Below, in pieces: positions 46,586 through 55,441 of a stretch of DNA of 64,000 bases. The notes below the pieces were generated by a model. The model was given only the letters and a program-made list of their open reading frames with translations. It did not search any database and had not been told where the DNA came from. The position numbers were made by a program, and so were the translations under genes. This DNA comes from an uncultured Erythrobacter sp. (GTDB lineage Bacteria > Pseudomonadota > Alphaproteobacteria > Sphingomonadales > Sphingomonadaceae): positions 950,733 to 1,014,732 of the forward strand of contig CANNCZ010000002.1 of assembly GCA_947503275.1 (NCBI GenBank). Reading direction: 5' to 3'. Numbering within the stretch: position 1 is the stretch's first letter; every line of letters starts with the position of its first letter.

Positions 46586-46799
46586 GCTCGCTGCTGAACA
46601 GAGCCAGCAGACTGGAAGGGTGCATTTGAGTGCCGCCCTTACCAATGCGACGCGTCAGAGAGGGAGAGAGGTGTCTGACCGCGTGTCGCAAGAGTGCAAA
46701 TGGTGTTCGATTGCATGAAACTCAAATGAGAAAACCTGTAAGTTGATTGAGAAATTTGCAACCCACATAGGGCCCTGGTATCGTACCCCGGACAAACAA

Positions 46800-46835
46800 T
46801 TGGGCGGCCGCCGGATCTCTCCGACGACCGCCCAA
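46800..46835 (-). terminator. Terminator hairpin of the UrcA-family gene
   Basis: The stem at 46802-46814 with 46821-46833 has 13 bp, including two G.U pairs, and a 6-nt loop (AGAGAT on the minus strand). It is extended by two A-T pairs. It lies 39 bp past the UrcA stop on the minus strand. The following tract AATTGTTTG is only moderately T-rich. Confidence 0.65.
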
Positions 46836-46874
46836 AACTTTTATGACCCGGCCATTTTAGCCGAGAGGTCGAAC

Positions 46875-47198
46875 TCAGTTAGCAGCGACAGCGCGGCCCG
46901 AGCGTGTTTCATTGGCAGCAATGCGTTGAGCTTCGGCAATCGCAGCTTCGCGCGCATCATTGACGCATTTCTGGTCCACAACGTCGCGCCCGTAATCATA
47001 GCGCGAGCTCTTTTCGATGGTGCAAACGGTGCGGGCCTCGGCTGCAACGCGCGCTTCGAGAGCGGCACGGCCTTCGGCGGTGTTGAGGTCAATGTCAGCG
47101 TAGCTGATGCGCACAGTCACGGTTTGTGCAGCATTCGCAGCGGCAATCGGGCTGAGGGCTGCTGCGGCAAGGGCGATGGCGGAAAGTGTAAGGCGCAT
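46875..47198 (-). CDS. UrcA family secreted protein
   Basis: A 107-residue protein with a signal peptide (about 1-23, ANAAQ). The mature part VTVRISYADIDLNTAEGRAALEARVAAEARTVC fits the UrcA family, found mainly in sphingomonads and caulobacters: a small periplasmic protein with two cysteines (C at about 59 and 77) likely disulfide-bonded. Function unknown. It has its own hairpin terminator and a 259-bp upstream region shared with guaA. A GGGAACC followed 16 bp later by CATT on the minus strand is one mismatch from an EcfG promoter, too weak to call. Confidence 0.85.
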   Translation of the reverse strand: MRLTLSAIALAAAALSPIAAANAAQTVTVRISYADIDLNTAEGRAALEARVAAEARTVCTIEKSSRYDYGRDVVDQKCVNDAREAAIAEAQRIAANETRSGRAVAAN

Positions 47199-47405
47199 AA
47201 TTGGCTCCAGATCAAAGAGAGGGTGTCAGAAATTGTTGGGACCGCTAACCGGCCTTCAGTTGTGAATTGAAATGCTGCACTGCAAACATTTAATGTGCGA
47301 ATGCGAGATATACGCCTTTGGTTCCCGTTGAGATGCGAAAAACTTCTGATTTTCTGACGGATTTCGCATGTTGCGCCGCGACAAGTGTCGATAGGTTGGG
47401 GGAAC

Positions 47406-47416
47406 GCCGTTACGGC
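47406..47416. repeat. Palindrome GCCGT-T-ACGGC upstream of guaA
   Basis: An 11-bp perfect palindrome, 42 bp before the guaA ATG. The 259-bp region 47199-47457 otherwise holds only an alternating GCGCGC tract (about 47430-47443) and no small ORF that I would support. The ATG of guaA lacks a clear ribosome site. Confidence 0.25.
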
Positions 47417-47457
47417 ACGCTAGACAGCGCGGCGCGCGCGCGCTTATCGCGTCAGCC

Positions 47458-49047
47458 ATGACAGCCAATCAAGATTCCGACTCGCACCTGCCCGACTCCA
47501 TACTGATCGTCGATTTCGGCAGCCAAGTGACCCAGCTGATCGCGCGCCGTGTGCGCGAAGCGGGCGTTTACTCCGAGATTGCCCCGTTCACGATGGCAGA
47601 GGACGCGTTTCGCCGGATGAAGCCGAAAGGCGTCATTCTGTCCGGTTCCCCCGCGAGCGTGCCCGACGATGGCAGCCCGCGCGCGCCGCAAAGCCTGTTC
47701 GAGGCAGGCGTGCCGATACTTGGCATTTGTTATGGCCAACAGGTGATGAGCCAGCAATTGGGCGGCGAGGTGCGGCCTGGACATGAAACGGGAGAAGGTG
47801 GCGAATTTGGCCGCGCCTATCTGACTGTGACCAAACCATGCGCTTTGTTCGATGGCATGTGGGCCGAGGGTGAGCGCCATCAGGTCTGGATGAGCCACGG
47901 CGACAAAGTCACCGAATTCGCTCCCGGATTTGAGATTGTCGCCACCAGCGACGGCGCACCTTTCGCCGTAATCGCGGATGAGAAACGCAAATTCTATGGC
48001 ACGCAGTTCCACCCGGAGGTCGTCCACACGCCCGATGGCGGCAAGCTGCTCGCCAATTTTGTGCGCCATGTCTGCGGACTAAAAGGCGATTGGACCATGG
48101 CCGAGTTCCGCAAGACCAAGATTGACGAAATCCGCGCTCAGGTCGGATCGGGCCGGGTCATCTGCGGCCTTTCGGGCGGCGTGGACAGCGCAGTCGCGGC
48201 GGTCCTGATCCACGAAGCGGTCGGCGATCAGCTCACCTGCGTCTATGTCGATCACGGCTTGATGCGATTGAATGAGACCGAACAAGTCGTCTCACTGTTC
48301 CGCGACCATTACAACATTCCGCTGGTCGCAGTGGATGCAGAGGAGACGTTTCTCGCCGGTCTTTCTGGGGTCACTGACCCTGAGAAAAAGCGCAAATTCA
48401 TCGGCGGCGCATTCATCGATTTGTTCGAAGCCGAAGCCAAAAAGGTCGGCGGTGCGGACTTTCTTGCTCAGGGGACGCTCTATCCCGATGTGATCGAAAG
48501 CGTCAGCTTTACCGGCGGGCCATCAGTGACGATCAAGAGCCACCACAATGTCGGCGGCCTGCCCGAACGCATGAATATGGAGCTGGTTGAGCCTTTGCGC
48601 GAACTCTTCAAAGATGAAGTGCGCGAGTTGGGCCGTGAGCTTGGCCTGCCTGAAGCCTTCGTTGGCCGCCACCCGTTCCCCGGACCCGGCCTAGCCATCC
48701 GCATTCCCGGCGAAGTCACCAAAGAGCGCTGCGACATTCTGCGTAAGGCCGATGCGATCTATCTCGAAGAAATCCGCAATGCTGGACTCTATGATGCGAT
48801 TTGGCAGGCCTTTGCAGTGCTATTGCCGGTCAAAACAGTCGGAGTGATGGGCGACAGCCGCACCTATGACAGCGTGTGCGGATTGCGCGCCGTGACCAGC
48901 ACCGATGGCATGACGGCCGATGTCTATCCATTCGATGCAAGCTTCCTCACACAGGTCGCCACCCGGATCGTGAATGAGGTGCAAGGTATCAACCGGGTGG
49001 TCTATGACTACACGTCGAAACCGCCGGGGACGATTGAGTGGGAGTGA
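47458..49047 (+). CDS. guaA: GMP synthase (glutamine-hydrolysing)
   Basis: A 529-residue enzyme converting XMP, ATP and glutamine to GMP. The N-terminal class I amidotransferase has the catalytic C91 in GICYGQQ and a His/Glu pair in [11 protein letters not shown]. The ATP-pyrophosphatase domain has S239-GGVDS244. The C-terminal dimerisation domain has [19 protein letters not shown] and ends PPGTIEWE, as in all GuaA. The length is typical. No guaB is nearby. The ATG is set by conservation of length and the [12 protein letters not shown] start region. Confidence 0.98.
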   Translation: MTANQDSDSHLPDSILIVDFGSQVTQLIARRVREAGVYSEIAPFTMAEDAFRRMKPKGVILSGSPASVPDDGSPRAPQSLFEAGVPILGICYGQQVMSQQLGGEVRPGHETGEGGEFGRAYLTVTKPCALFDGMWAEGERHQVWMSHGDKVTEFAPGFEIVATSDGAPFAVIADEKRKFYGTQFHPEVVHTPDGGKLLANFVRHVCGLKGDWTMAEFRKTKIDEIRAQVGSGRVICGLSGGVDSAVAAVLIHEAVGDQLTCVYVDHGLMRLNETEQVVSLFRDHYNIPLVAVDAEETFLAGLSGVTDPEKKRKFIGGAFIDLFEAEAKKVGGADFLAQGTLYPDVIESVSFTGGPSVTIKSHHNVGGLPERMNMELVEPLRELFKDEVRELGRELGLPEAFVGRHPFPGPGLAIRIPGEVTKERCDILRKADAIYLEEIRNAGLYDAIWQAFAVLLPVKTVGVMGDSRTYDSVCGLRAVTSTDGMTADVYPFDASFLTQVATRIVNEVQGINRVVYDYTSKPPGTIEWE

Positions 49048-49123
49048 TAGGCTAAGCAACCTTTGCCGATGCCTGCTCGTATCTATAAGATAGACGAGCC
49101 AATTAGAATGGGGCCAGTATATC

Positions 49124-49738
49124 GTGACCAGAACTCTCAAATTCACCTTCATTGCCACCCTCGGCCTTGGGCTCGCTGCTTGTTCGCAGACACCCGTTGA
49201 GCCAGAAGCGGTGACAGCCGGAGCTTGGACCGTCGATAGCGCTGCGTCTGAGCTTTCCTATGTCTCTATCAAGGCCGGCGAAATCGCTGAGGTGAACACG
49301 TTTGAGACGGTCACGGGCACCGTTTCCGCCGATGGCGCGGCTGCGATTGAAATCGATCTTTCCTCTGTCAGCACCGGCGTTGATATTCGCGATGAGCGGA
49401 TGCGTGAGGTGTTCTTTGTGGTGGCCGACAACCCGACCGCGAATGTAACCGCGACCATCGATCCGGCGGCATTTGAAGCGTTGGGCGTGGGCGAAAGCAC
49501 TTCGACAACGCTGGATGGGACGCTCTCACTCAAAGGCGTTGAAGCGCCATTTCAGGCAGAGGTTACTGTGACCCGCGCGGGCGCAGACCGCGTGCTGGCG
49601 GTGTCCGATGCTCCGGTCATTGTTGAAGCTGGCCGGTTCGAATTGGTCGAAGGGTTAGCGCAATTGCAGGAGCTTGCCGGCCTGCCTTCGATCACGCCAG
49701 TGGTGCCAGTGACATTCGCGCTCACTTTCGAGCGATAG
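49124..49738 (+). CDS. YceI-like lipocalin-fold lipoprotein
   Basis: A 204-residue protein with lipobox LAAC (17-20). The mature domain starts WTVDSAASELSYVSIKAGEIAE and continues with FETVTGTVSADGAAAIEIDLSSVSTGVDIRDERMREVFF and TTLDGTLSLKGVEAPFQAEV, the pattern of YceI proteins, which bind polyisoprenoid lipids in a lipocalin-like barrel. It starts at GTG 49124. Conserved metal or heme sites are not evident. The downstream YdjM-like gene begins 20 bp later on the same strand, so they may share a transcript. Confidence 0.85.
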   Translation: MTRTLKFTFIATLGLGLAACSQTPVEPEAVTAGAWTVDSAASELSYVSIKAGEIAEVNTFETVTGTVSADGAAAIEIDLSSVSTGVDIRDERMREVFFVVADNPTANVTATIDPAAFEALGVGESTSTTLDGTLSLKGVEAPFQAEVTVTRAGADRVLAVSDAPVIVEAGRFELVEGLAQLQELAGLPSITPVVPVTFALTFER

Positions 49739-49757
49739 CGCCGACGCACCGCCGCGA

Positions 49758-50285
49758 ATGCCCACAATCTTCACTCACGCGATAGTCCCACTTGCAATCG
49801 CGGTGGCGGCTGGGCGAGGGTGCATATCTCCCAAGCTTGCAATCACAGGCGCTGCCTTTGCCATCCTCCCTGATGCGGATGTGGTGGGTTTTGGATTGGG
49901 TGTCGAATATGCCGATGAGTGGGGCCATCGCGGCGCGACCCATTCGATTGTATTCGCGGCCCTGTGTGCAGGTGCATTGGCGCTGTTGTGGAAAGAGGCG
50001 CGCAGCCTCACCGCTTTCGCTTTCCTCACATTTGCGATGGCGAGCCATGGGTTGCTCGACACGCTGACGAGTGGCGGACTGGGCGCGGCGCTGTGGTGGC
50101 CATTCGACAATTCCCGCATCTTCGCGCCGTACACTCCGGTGCGCGTCTCGCCGATCGGTGCGGATTTCTTCTCCGCACGCGGGCTTGAGACATTGCTGTC
50201 GGAGATGCGGTGGATATGGGCGCCGAGCATTGCTTTGGCGCTGCTGGTGATGGGTGTGCGCAAAGGGACAGGGCGTGGAGCTTGA
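49758..50285 (+). CDS. YdjM/DUF457-type membrane-bound metal-dependent hydrolase
   Basis: A 175-residue inner-membrane protein: MPTIFTHAIVPLA, ILPDADVVGF, HRGATHSIVFA and MASHGLLDTLTSGG carry the conserved His/Asp residues (H7, D40/D42, H57, H62, H94, D98) expected to bind metal, between about four membrane segments. In E. coli YdjM is SOS-induced. Here the next genes are HhH-GPD DNA repair-like proteins, which fits a loose DNA-damage theme. The downstream gene begins 11 bp before its end. Confidence 0.85.
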   Translation: MPTIFTHAIVPLAIAVAAGRGCISPKLAITGAAFAILPDADVVGFGLGVEYADEWGHRGATHSIVFAALCAGALALLWKEARSLTAFAFLTFAMASHGLLDTLTSGGLGAALWWPFDNSRIFAPYTPVRVSPIGADFFSARGLETLLSEMRWIWAPSIALALLVMGVRKGTGRGA

Positions 50286-50979
50286 TCTCGGCTCTGATCC
50301 GCGCACGGAAATATTGCGAACGGCGCAAGCGGCTTTGATGGAGCGGTTTGGGCGTATCATCCGCCCGCCGGAAAAACGCCGCGATCCCGTTTGGGTGTTG
50401 GTGCATGGCGTGATCGGTGCCCAGACCAAGACTGCAGCCTCCAACGCCTCAACCGATGGGTTGTTGAGCGAATACGGATCATGGGAACAGGTGGCGCAGG
50501 CTTCGCAAGGGGCGCTTGAAGAGAGATTGCAACGCCAGACATTTCCCAGCGTCTCTGCGCAAAGGCTCAAAGCGTGTCTTACCGCTATCATTGAGGAACG
50601 CGGCAGTGTGGATCTGCGCCATCTGTCCAACTTGCCCACGGATGAAGCTATGAAGTGGCTCGAAACACTGCCCGGTGTGGCGCGCAAAAACAGCGCGGGC
50701 GTGATGAATGCGAGCACCTTTGCCCGCCGCGCGATGGTCATTGATGGGCACCATCGGCGCATCATGCAGCGTATGGGGATCGTGCCGCAAAAGGCGGATA
50801 CTGCGCGCACTTACAATGCTCTGATGCCGATTGTGCCGCAGGAATGGTCCGCCGCCGATATGGACGAACATCACTTGCTGCTCAAAAAGCTTGGCCAGAC
50901 CTATTGCCGCCCGCGAAAGGCTCAGTGCGGTGAATGTCCGCTGCGCCAAGATTGCGAAACAGCGCGCGAAGAGGCATGA
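50275..50979 (+). CDS. Endonuclease III-like HhH-GPD protein, divergent paralogue
   Basis: A 234-residue protein with a helix-hairpin-helix (LPGVARKNSAGV, Lys retained) and the catalytic-type Asp in IDGHHRRI. The iron-sulfur motif at the end, C-X6-C-X2-C-X5-C, reads YCRPRKAQCGECPLRQDC. Compared with canonical EndoIII (LPGVGRKTA, VDTHVxRV) both active-site strings are altered, so substrate range may differ. The start used is GTG 50275 (AAGGGA upstream), overlapping the YdjM-like gene by 11 bp; GTG 50254 is the alternative. A canonical nth lies two genes downstream. Confidence 0.86.
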   Translation: MELDLGSDPRTEILRTAQAALMERFGRIIRPPEKRRDPVWVLVHGVIGAQTKTAASNASTDGLLSEYGSWEQVAQASQGALEERLQRQTFPSVSAQRLKACLTAIIEERGSVDLRHLSNLPTDEAMKWLETLPGVARKNSAGVMNASTFARRAMVIDGHHRRIMQRMGIVPQKADTARTYNALMPIVPQEWSAADMDEHHLLLKKLGQTYCRPRKAQCGECPLRQDCETAREEA

Positions 50980-51009
50980 CGCCTCCAACACACAGACACA
51001 GGATTTGCG

Positions 51010-51798
51010 ATGAGCTGGGAAGACCAATTTGCCGAAGACGCCGAACGCCGCGAAAGCGAAGCGCAAGGCAAGTCGCGCAGCGTGACTGTGGGTTGGACGG
51101 TGCGTTTCCCCCAAGGAGGCGATGCGATTTGGTCACCGCCAAAGCCGTTTACCCGCAGCGATCCCAAACCGGCCTCTGCCAAATCGGTGCAGGTGTGCCC
51201 CGCGGCGATTGATTTTGACCGGCGGCATTTCGTTATTCCATGCCCGATTGATCTGAAACTATCCTTTGGTCGAAAGCCCGATGGACAGCTCCAGTTACTA
51301 GACGCCGATGGCGAGAAATCGGCCATGCGCCCGCAGGGTCGCGCCAATATGTTAGTGATGCATCCGCCTAGTGAATGGCGGCATCCTGAGCGTCCGATTA
51401 TTCAGATCACTGCTCCCTATGTCTTTGTCGCCGATGAGCCGTGCTATGTCGTGCAGACCGCGCCCTATCTCGACTATTTCTCCACACCGCGCCCCGGTGT
51501 GCAGATGGGCGGACGCTTTCCGGTCCATATATGGCCGCGTCCGTTAAGCTGGGGCTTTGAGTGGCATGACATCAATCAGCCGCTCATCCTGAAGCGCGGT
51601 GATCCGTGGTTCTATGTGCGTTTTGAGACAGAGAATCCGGGTGCGCATGTCCGGCTTGTCGAACAAGAGATGACAGAGGATCTTGAGAAGTATCTCGACA
51701 GCATCGTCGATGTCTCCAACTATGTGAACAAGACCTATTCGATGTTCGGCGAAGCGCGCCGGATCAGGCCTGCGACGCTTTTGAAGCCGAAAGGCTAG
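51010..51798 (+). CDS. Conserved hypothetical protein between two EndoIII-type genes
   Basis: A 262-residue soluble protein starting MSWEDQFAEDAERRESEAQG. I do not recognise the family. It has a mostly beta central part rich in Pro, Trp and aromatic residues (VIPCPIDLKLSFGRK, APYVFVADEPCYVV, VHIWPRPLSWGFEW, KRGDPWFYVRFET) and a helical, acidic C-terminal part (EMTEDLEKYLDSIVDV). There is no signal peptide or metal cluster. It sits 30 bp after one HhH-GPD gene and 24 bp before nth, so it is likely cotranscribed with both. The spacing suggests a shared process, but a DNA-repair role is inference. Confidence 0.75.
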   Translation: MSWEDQFAEDAERRESEAQGKSRSVTVGWTVRFPQGGDAIWSPPKPFTRSDPKPASAKSVQVCPAAIDFDRRHFVIPCPIDLKLSFGRKPDGQLQLLDADGEKSAMRPQGRANMLVMHPPSEWRHPERPIIQITAPYVFVADEPCYVVQTAPYLDYFSTPRPGVQMGGRFPVHIWPRPLSWGFEWHDINQPLILKRGDPWFYVRFETENPGAHVRLVEQEMTEDLEKYLDSIVDVSNYVNKTYSMFGEARRIRPATLLKPKG

Positions 51799-51822
51799 GA
51801 ACCGGAACCACACAGGCGCTCC

Positions 51823-52491
51823 GTGCGCTTGGTATCTATGCTAAGCGAAGTTCAAGTCGATCAAGTGTACCGCGCTCTTGCCGAGGCGATGCCCGGGCGG
51901 ACCAGAAATGCCAAGGGCCCAAAAGGACAGCCGGACGCGTTTCGATCCTGCATCTCATGTATGCTTTCGGCTCAGTCGCTTGACCGAAACACCGCTGCTG
52001 CGACAACGGCTCTGTTCAAATTGGCGAAGACGCCAGAGGACATGCTCGCTTTGCGTGATGAGGATATTGCGGCGGCGATCAAACCATGCGGCCTTTATAA
52101 CAACAAAACGAAGAGCATCCGCAAGTTTTGCAACGCGCTGTTGGATGAGCATGGTGGCGTGGTGCCGGACACGCGCGAAGATTTAATGAGCCTGCCTGGG
52201 ATTGGCCGAAAATGCGCCGATATCGTGATGAGCTTCACTTTTGGCAAAGATGTGATTGCTGTCGACACGCATGTTCACCGCGTGTGCAATCGGATCGGTT
52301 TGACTGAGGCGAAGACGGCCGAAAAGACCGCTCAGCAATTGGAGGACCGCAGTCCGAATTGGGCTATGCGAGACGGACATTTCTGGCTCATTCAATTTGG
52401 AAAGAAAGTGTGCCGAGCACGCCTGCCAAAATGTGAAGTTTGCGTGGTGAATGACCTGTGCGAGGACCTCGCTGCAAGGGCAGTGGAGTAA
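51823..52491 (+). CDS. nth: Endonuclease III
   Basis: A 222-residue base-excision-repair glycosylase/AP lyase for oxidised pyrimidines. HhH motif SLPGIGRKCADIV with catalytic Lys, catalytic Asp in VDTHVHRVCNR, and a 4Fe-4S site C-X6-C-X2-C-X5-C (VCRARLPKCEVCVVNDLC). The first 15 residues include an upstream GTG (51823) and an ATG (51838). The latter gives MLSEVQVDQV, closer to normal EndoIII length (211 in E. coli). It converges with the SDR gene with a 13-bp gap. Confidence 0.93.
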   Translation: MRLVSMLSEVQVDQVYRALAEAMPGRTRNAKGPKGQPDAFRSCISCMLSAQSLDRNTAAATTALFKLAKTPEDMLALRDEDIAAAIKPCGLYNNKTKSIRKFCNALLDEHGGVVPDTREDLMSLPGIGRKCADIVMSFTFGKDVIAVDTHVHRVCNRIGLTEAKTAEKTAQQLEDRSPNWAMRDGHFWLIQFGKKVCRARLPKCEVCVVNDLCEDLAARAVE

Positions 52492-52504
52492 ACTAAGAAC
52501 CCCG

Positions 52505-53470
52505 CTAGGGACGGAATTCCACGCCGGTCAGCTCCTCGCTTTTCGCCCATAGTTTCGCCGCGATCCCTTCGTCGAGCACATGTGGGTGCACGCCGCCGGG
52601 GCCGGGCTTGTCTGGATCCGCAGGCGCGGCGATGTTGCAATCCTCGCAGTAGACGCCGCCCTTACCGTCAAGAAGTGGCGAGACCGCACACCACACGCTG
52701 GTCGATGCGCCCTCCTCGGTCGATTTAAAGGCTTCATGGACATTGCCCTCTTCATCGAACCAGCCCATCGCGGTTTGTTCTTCCATGGTAAGGTGCCGTT
52801 GAAGCGGCGTAACGATCCCGCCCGGATGGACGGAGAAAGCGCGCACGCGATGCGGCTCACCAATTGTGTCGAGATGAAGCGCGAACAGTGCATTGGCGCT
52901 CTTCGCTTCGCCGTATGCAGGCCATTTCGAATATTCGCGGTTGTTGTAATTGGGATCATCAATATCGACGCCGACAATGCGGTGGCCGATTGACGATAGA
53001 GCAACCACGCGAGCGCCTTCGGCAGCTTTCAACAACGGCCAGAGGCGGGCGGTGAGCTGGAAATGCCCCAGATGATTGGTCGCAAATTGCATCTCATACC
53101 CACGAGCATCGCGGGCGAGCGGGCTGGCCATGATCGCAGCGTTGTTGATCAGGATATCCAGCGTGCCCCACTTTTCGCTGACGGCGGCGGCGAAGGCGTC
53201 AATCGAGGCAGGGTCCGACAGATCAAGCTCTAGCACCGCTATGTCGCCCGGCATTGCATCCAGCACCTCATGCGCAGCATCAGGGCGACGCGCGCCGACG
53301 ATCACATGGGCACCTGCCCCGGCAAGAGCGCGGACCGTTTCTGTCCCAAGGCCAGAATAACCGCCCGTCACCAGCACATTTTTGCCCGATAGATCGATCC
53401 CCTCGACCACCTCCTTGGCTGTCGAGCGATAGCCAAATGGCGATGCGATGGGGGCTTGCTGAGTTGTCAT
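52505..53470 (-). CDS. Short-chain dehydrogenase/reductase
   Basis: A 321-residue SDR. The cofactor motif TGGYSGLGTE (GxxxGxG type) at about 35 is preceded by LSGKNVLV. NNAAI follows in the fold, then the catalytic Ser (VALSSIGHRI) and YGEAK (Tyr/Lys pair). The long form with a substrate loop and a C-terminal region (GGVYCEDCNIA) resembles retinol dehydrogenase/protochlorophyllide-reductase-like SDRs. NADP preference is suggested by GARRP after the second strand. Substrate unknown. It diverges from the nitronate monooxygenase gene. Confidence 0.9.
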   Translation of the reverse strand: MTTQQAPIASPFGYRSTAKEVVEGIDLSGKNVLVTGGYSGLGTETVRALAGAGAHVIVGARRPDAAHEVLDAMPGDIAVLELDLSDPASIDAFAAAVSEKWGTLDILINNAAIMASPLARDARGYEMQFATNHLGHFQLTARLWPLLKAAEGARVVALSSIGHRIVGVDIDDPNYNNREYSKWPAYGEAKSANALFALHLDTIGEPHRVRAFSVHPGGIVTPLQRHLTMEEQTAMGWFDEEGNVHEAFKSTEEGASTSVWCAVSPLLDGKGGVYCEDCNIAAPADPDKPGPGGVHPHVLDEGIAAKLWAKSEELTGVEFRP

Positions 53471-53565
53471 TTGGCGTTCTCCGTCTTGTCACCGGCCTGC
53501 TTAGCATTATGGATGGCGTCAAGCGATGCATTCAGTTGCATTGAGAAACTAGGGAGAACACGATC

Positions 53566-54531
53566 ATGAAAACCGCCATCACCGAAATGTTCGGCATTGA
53601 GCACCCGATTATTCAGGGCGGCATGCATTATGTCGGCTTTGCTGAAATGGCGGCGGCTGTCTCCAATGCGGGTGGTCTGGGGATCATTACGGGCCTGACG
53701 CAAGGCACTCCTGAAAAGCTCGCGAATGAGATCGCGCGGTGCCACGATATGACGGACAAGCCATTTGGCGTGAACCTCACAATCCTGCCAACGCTGACTC
53801 CTCCGGATTATCCGGGTCTGGTGAAAGCGGTGATTGATGGCGGTGTGAAAGCGGTTGAAACCGCCGGTCGCAATCCGGTCGAACTGCTCGGCCCGCTAAA
53901 GGACGCGGGGATCAAAGTGATCCACAAATGCACCAGCGTGCGGCATTCGTTGAAAGCGCAAGAGATCGGCTGCGATGCGGTCAGCGTCGATGGCTTTGAA
54001 TGCGGCGGGCATCCGGGCGAAGACGATATTCCAAACTTTATCCTGCTGCCGCGCGCCGCTGATGAGCTGGAAATTCCCTTCGTTTCCAGCGGTGGCATGG
54101 CCGATGGGCGCTCGCTCATTGCCAGCCTCGCTATGGGCGCACAGGGCATGAATATGGGCACACGCTTTATCGCGACCCAAGAAGCGCCAGTACACGAAAA
54201 CGTGAAACAGGCGATTGTTGCAGCGTCTGAGCTGGATACGCGACTGGTCATGCGGCCACTTCGCAACACCGAGCGTGTGCTTGCCAATGACGCGGTCGAC
54301 CGCCTGCTCGAAAAGGAAAAAGAGCTGGGCGATGCGATCACCATTCAGGATATTCTGCCAGAGGTCGCGGGTGTTTACCCCAAGATCATGATGGAAGGCG
54401 CGATGGATGAAGGCGCGTGGAGCTGTGGCATGGTCGCTGGTCTCATCAATGACATTCCGACCTGTAAGGAATTGATCGATGGGATTATGTCAGAAGCGGA
54501 TGCGATCCTTGCCCGGATGAATGCCCTGTAG
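53566..54531 (+). CDS. Nitronate monooxygenase family flavoprotein
   Basis: A 321-residue FMN-dependent TIM barrel: FGIEHPIIQGGMHYVGFAEMAAAVSNAGGLGIITG at the N-terminus, KPFGVNLTILPTL, VIHKCTSVRHSLKAQEIGCDAVSVDGFECGGHPGEDD (active-site His region), and SSGGMADGRSLIASLAMGAQGMNMGTRF, which forms the phosphate site. Family members oxidise propionate-3-nitronate or alkyl nitronates, or act as NADH:quinone reductases. AGGGAGA lies 7 bp before ATG. The upstream region is shared with the SDR gene. Confidence 0.9.
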   Translation: MKTAITEMFGIEHPIIQGGMHYVGFAEMAAAVSNAGGLGIITGLTQGTPEKLANEIARCHDMTDKPFGVNLTILPTLTPPDYPGLVKAVIDGGVKAVETAGRNPVELLGPLKDAGIKVIHKCTSVRHSLKAQEIGCDAVSVDGFECGGHPGEDDIPNFILLPRAADELEIPFVSSGGMADGRSLIASLAMGAQGMNMGTRFIATQEAPVHENVKQAIVAASELDTRLVMRPLRNTERVLANDAVDRLLEKEKELGDAITIQDILPEVAGVYPKIMMEGAMDEGAWSCGMVAGLINDIPTCKELIDGIMSEADAILARMNAL

Positions 54532-54732
54532 ATGCCTTGAACAACGATGGCTTCGGCTATCTTAACGCATCAATACGTAGCCTTCCGAATACTATTAAAC
54601 GTGCAACTCCGGTAACTTGCGGATGTTCATCGGCCAAGTGGGACTCTAGTTCCCGGCGGGTCATATGAACGAGGGATCATGTTGTAAATGTGGGTCACCT
54701 GGGAGGGTGATCGATAGTCGGAGGGAGGTGTT

Positions 54733-55401
54733 ATGGAGCTTTTTTCGGCCCCCGAGGCCTGGGCTGTTGCGGTTGTAGTCGCGGGAACCTGCGGTTGGAT
54801 TTTTGGCGATTTGCATGGCGCTGCGCGGCGTTTCTTTGCGCAGGATGCGGTGGATGATGTCGAGGCGGGCAAAGCAGACGCGCTGTTTTCGCTCACCATC
54901 CCGCCGAAAATTGCTGGAATGCCTTGCAAGAACCAGAGCGCAGAGACGGCGAACTCCTATGATCAGCCGATCGCGCCGGACCCTGTCACCGCGTCCAAGC
55001 TCCCGCTGAACGCTGGTATTACATCATCTCGCAACGACGCGTTTGCCGATATGCCCCCCGTGGACCAATTGCGTGATCAGGCCCGTCAAATCCTGCAAAC
55101 CCACAATGTCTGGGCGGAACCCGATATTGGTGAACGGTTGACCGAGTTTATGAGCAAAGCTGACAAAAGATCGCTGGGCCTGCTCGACCATTATCGCTGC
55201 TCTATCGAAGAGCTTCAGCGCACAAATACATCGCGCGATCCGTATCGCCCAATTGGCTCTGATGAGATGTTGCCACCGCGCCTGTCCGATGTTGCACCGG
55301 TTAGCCCGATGCGCTCTCTGTCGGAATTGGCGTGCCAAAAAGAAGAACGCGGCCAGGATACCCAGCCGCGCTCTCTTCACATTGCACTGGGTCAGCGTTG
55401 A
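54733..55401 (+). CDS. Hypothetical single-pass membrane protein
   Basis: A 222-residue protein. An N-terminal hydrophobic segment (about 8-26, AWAVAVVVAGTCGWIF) is followed by a soluble, polar, Pro/Ser/Asp-rich region. A central helix-rich part (DMPPVDQLRDQARQILQ and IGERLTEFMSKADKRSLGLLDHYRCSIEELQ) could be a small domain; no family is recognised. A GGAGGGAGGTG ribosome site precedes ATG 54733. The 201-bp upstream region (54532-54732) has no gene; it holds a possible palindromic GTCACC/GGTGAT pair (about 54692-54708). Confidence 0.7.
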   Translation: MELFSAPEAWAVAVVVAGTCGWIFGDLHGAARRFFAQDAVDDVEAGKADALFSLTIPPKIAGMPCKNQSAETANSYDQPIAPDPVTASKLPLNAGITSSRNDAFADMPPVDQLRDQARQILQTHNVWAEPDIGERLTEFMSKADKRSLGLLDHYRCSIEELQRTNTSRDPYRPIGSDEMLPPRLSDVAPVSPMRSLSELACQKEERGQDTQPRSLHIALGQR

Positions 55402-55441
55402 TCCAAATCGCGACCAACCCTCGTGCGACGCACCCTAACTT

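Larger units (their letters stand above)
46516..46874. other. 359-bp gap with two strong hairpins, no gene
   Basis: There is no convincing open frame here. The left end holds a perfect 14-bp inverted repeat (46534-46585), the right end a 13-bp stem (46800-46835) that ends the UrcA gene. The middle (about 46590-46790) contains AG-rich sequence (GAGAGGGAGAGAGG near 46660) and an AT-rich tract (about 46715-46760), but nothing further is recognised. Confidence 0.7.

Noticed and set aside
47256..47330. Weak EcfG-like site (GGGAACC-N16-CATT) upstream of the UrcA gene
   Set aside because: The -10 part mismatches the consensus, and the distance to the start is long.
47430..47445. Alternating GCGCGC tract upstream of guaA
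   Set aside because: Possible Z-DNA-forming run but short and common in GC-rich genomes; no linked motif.
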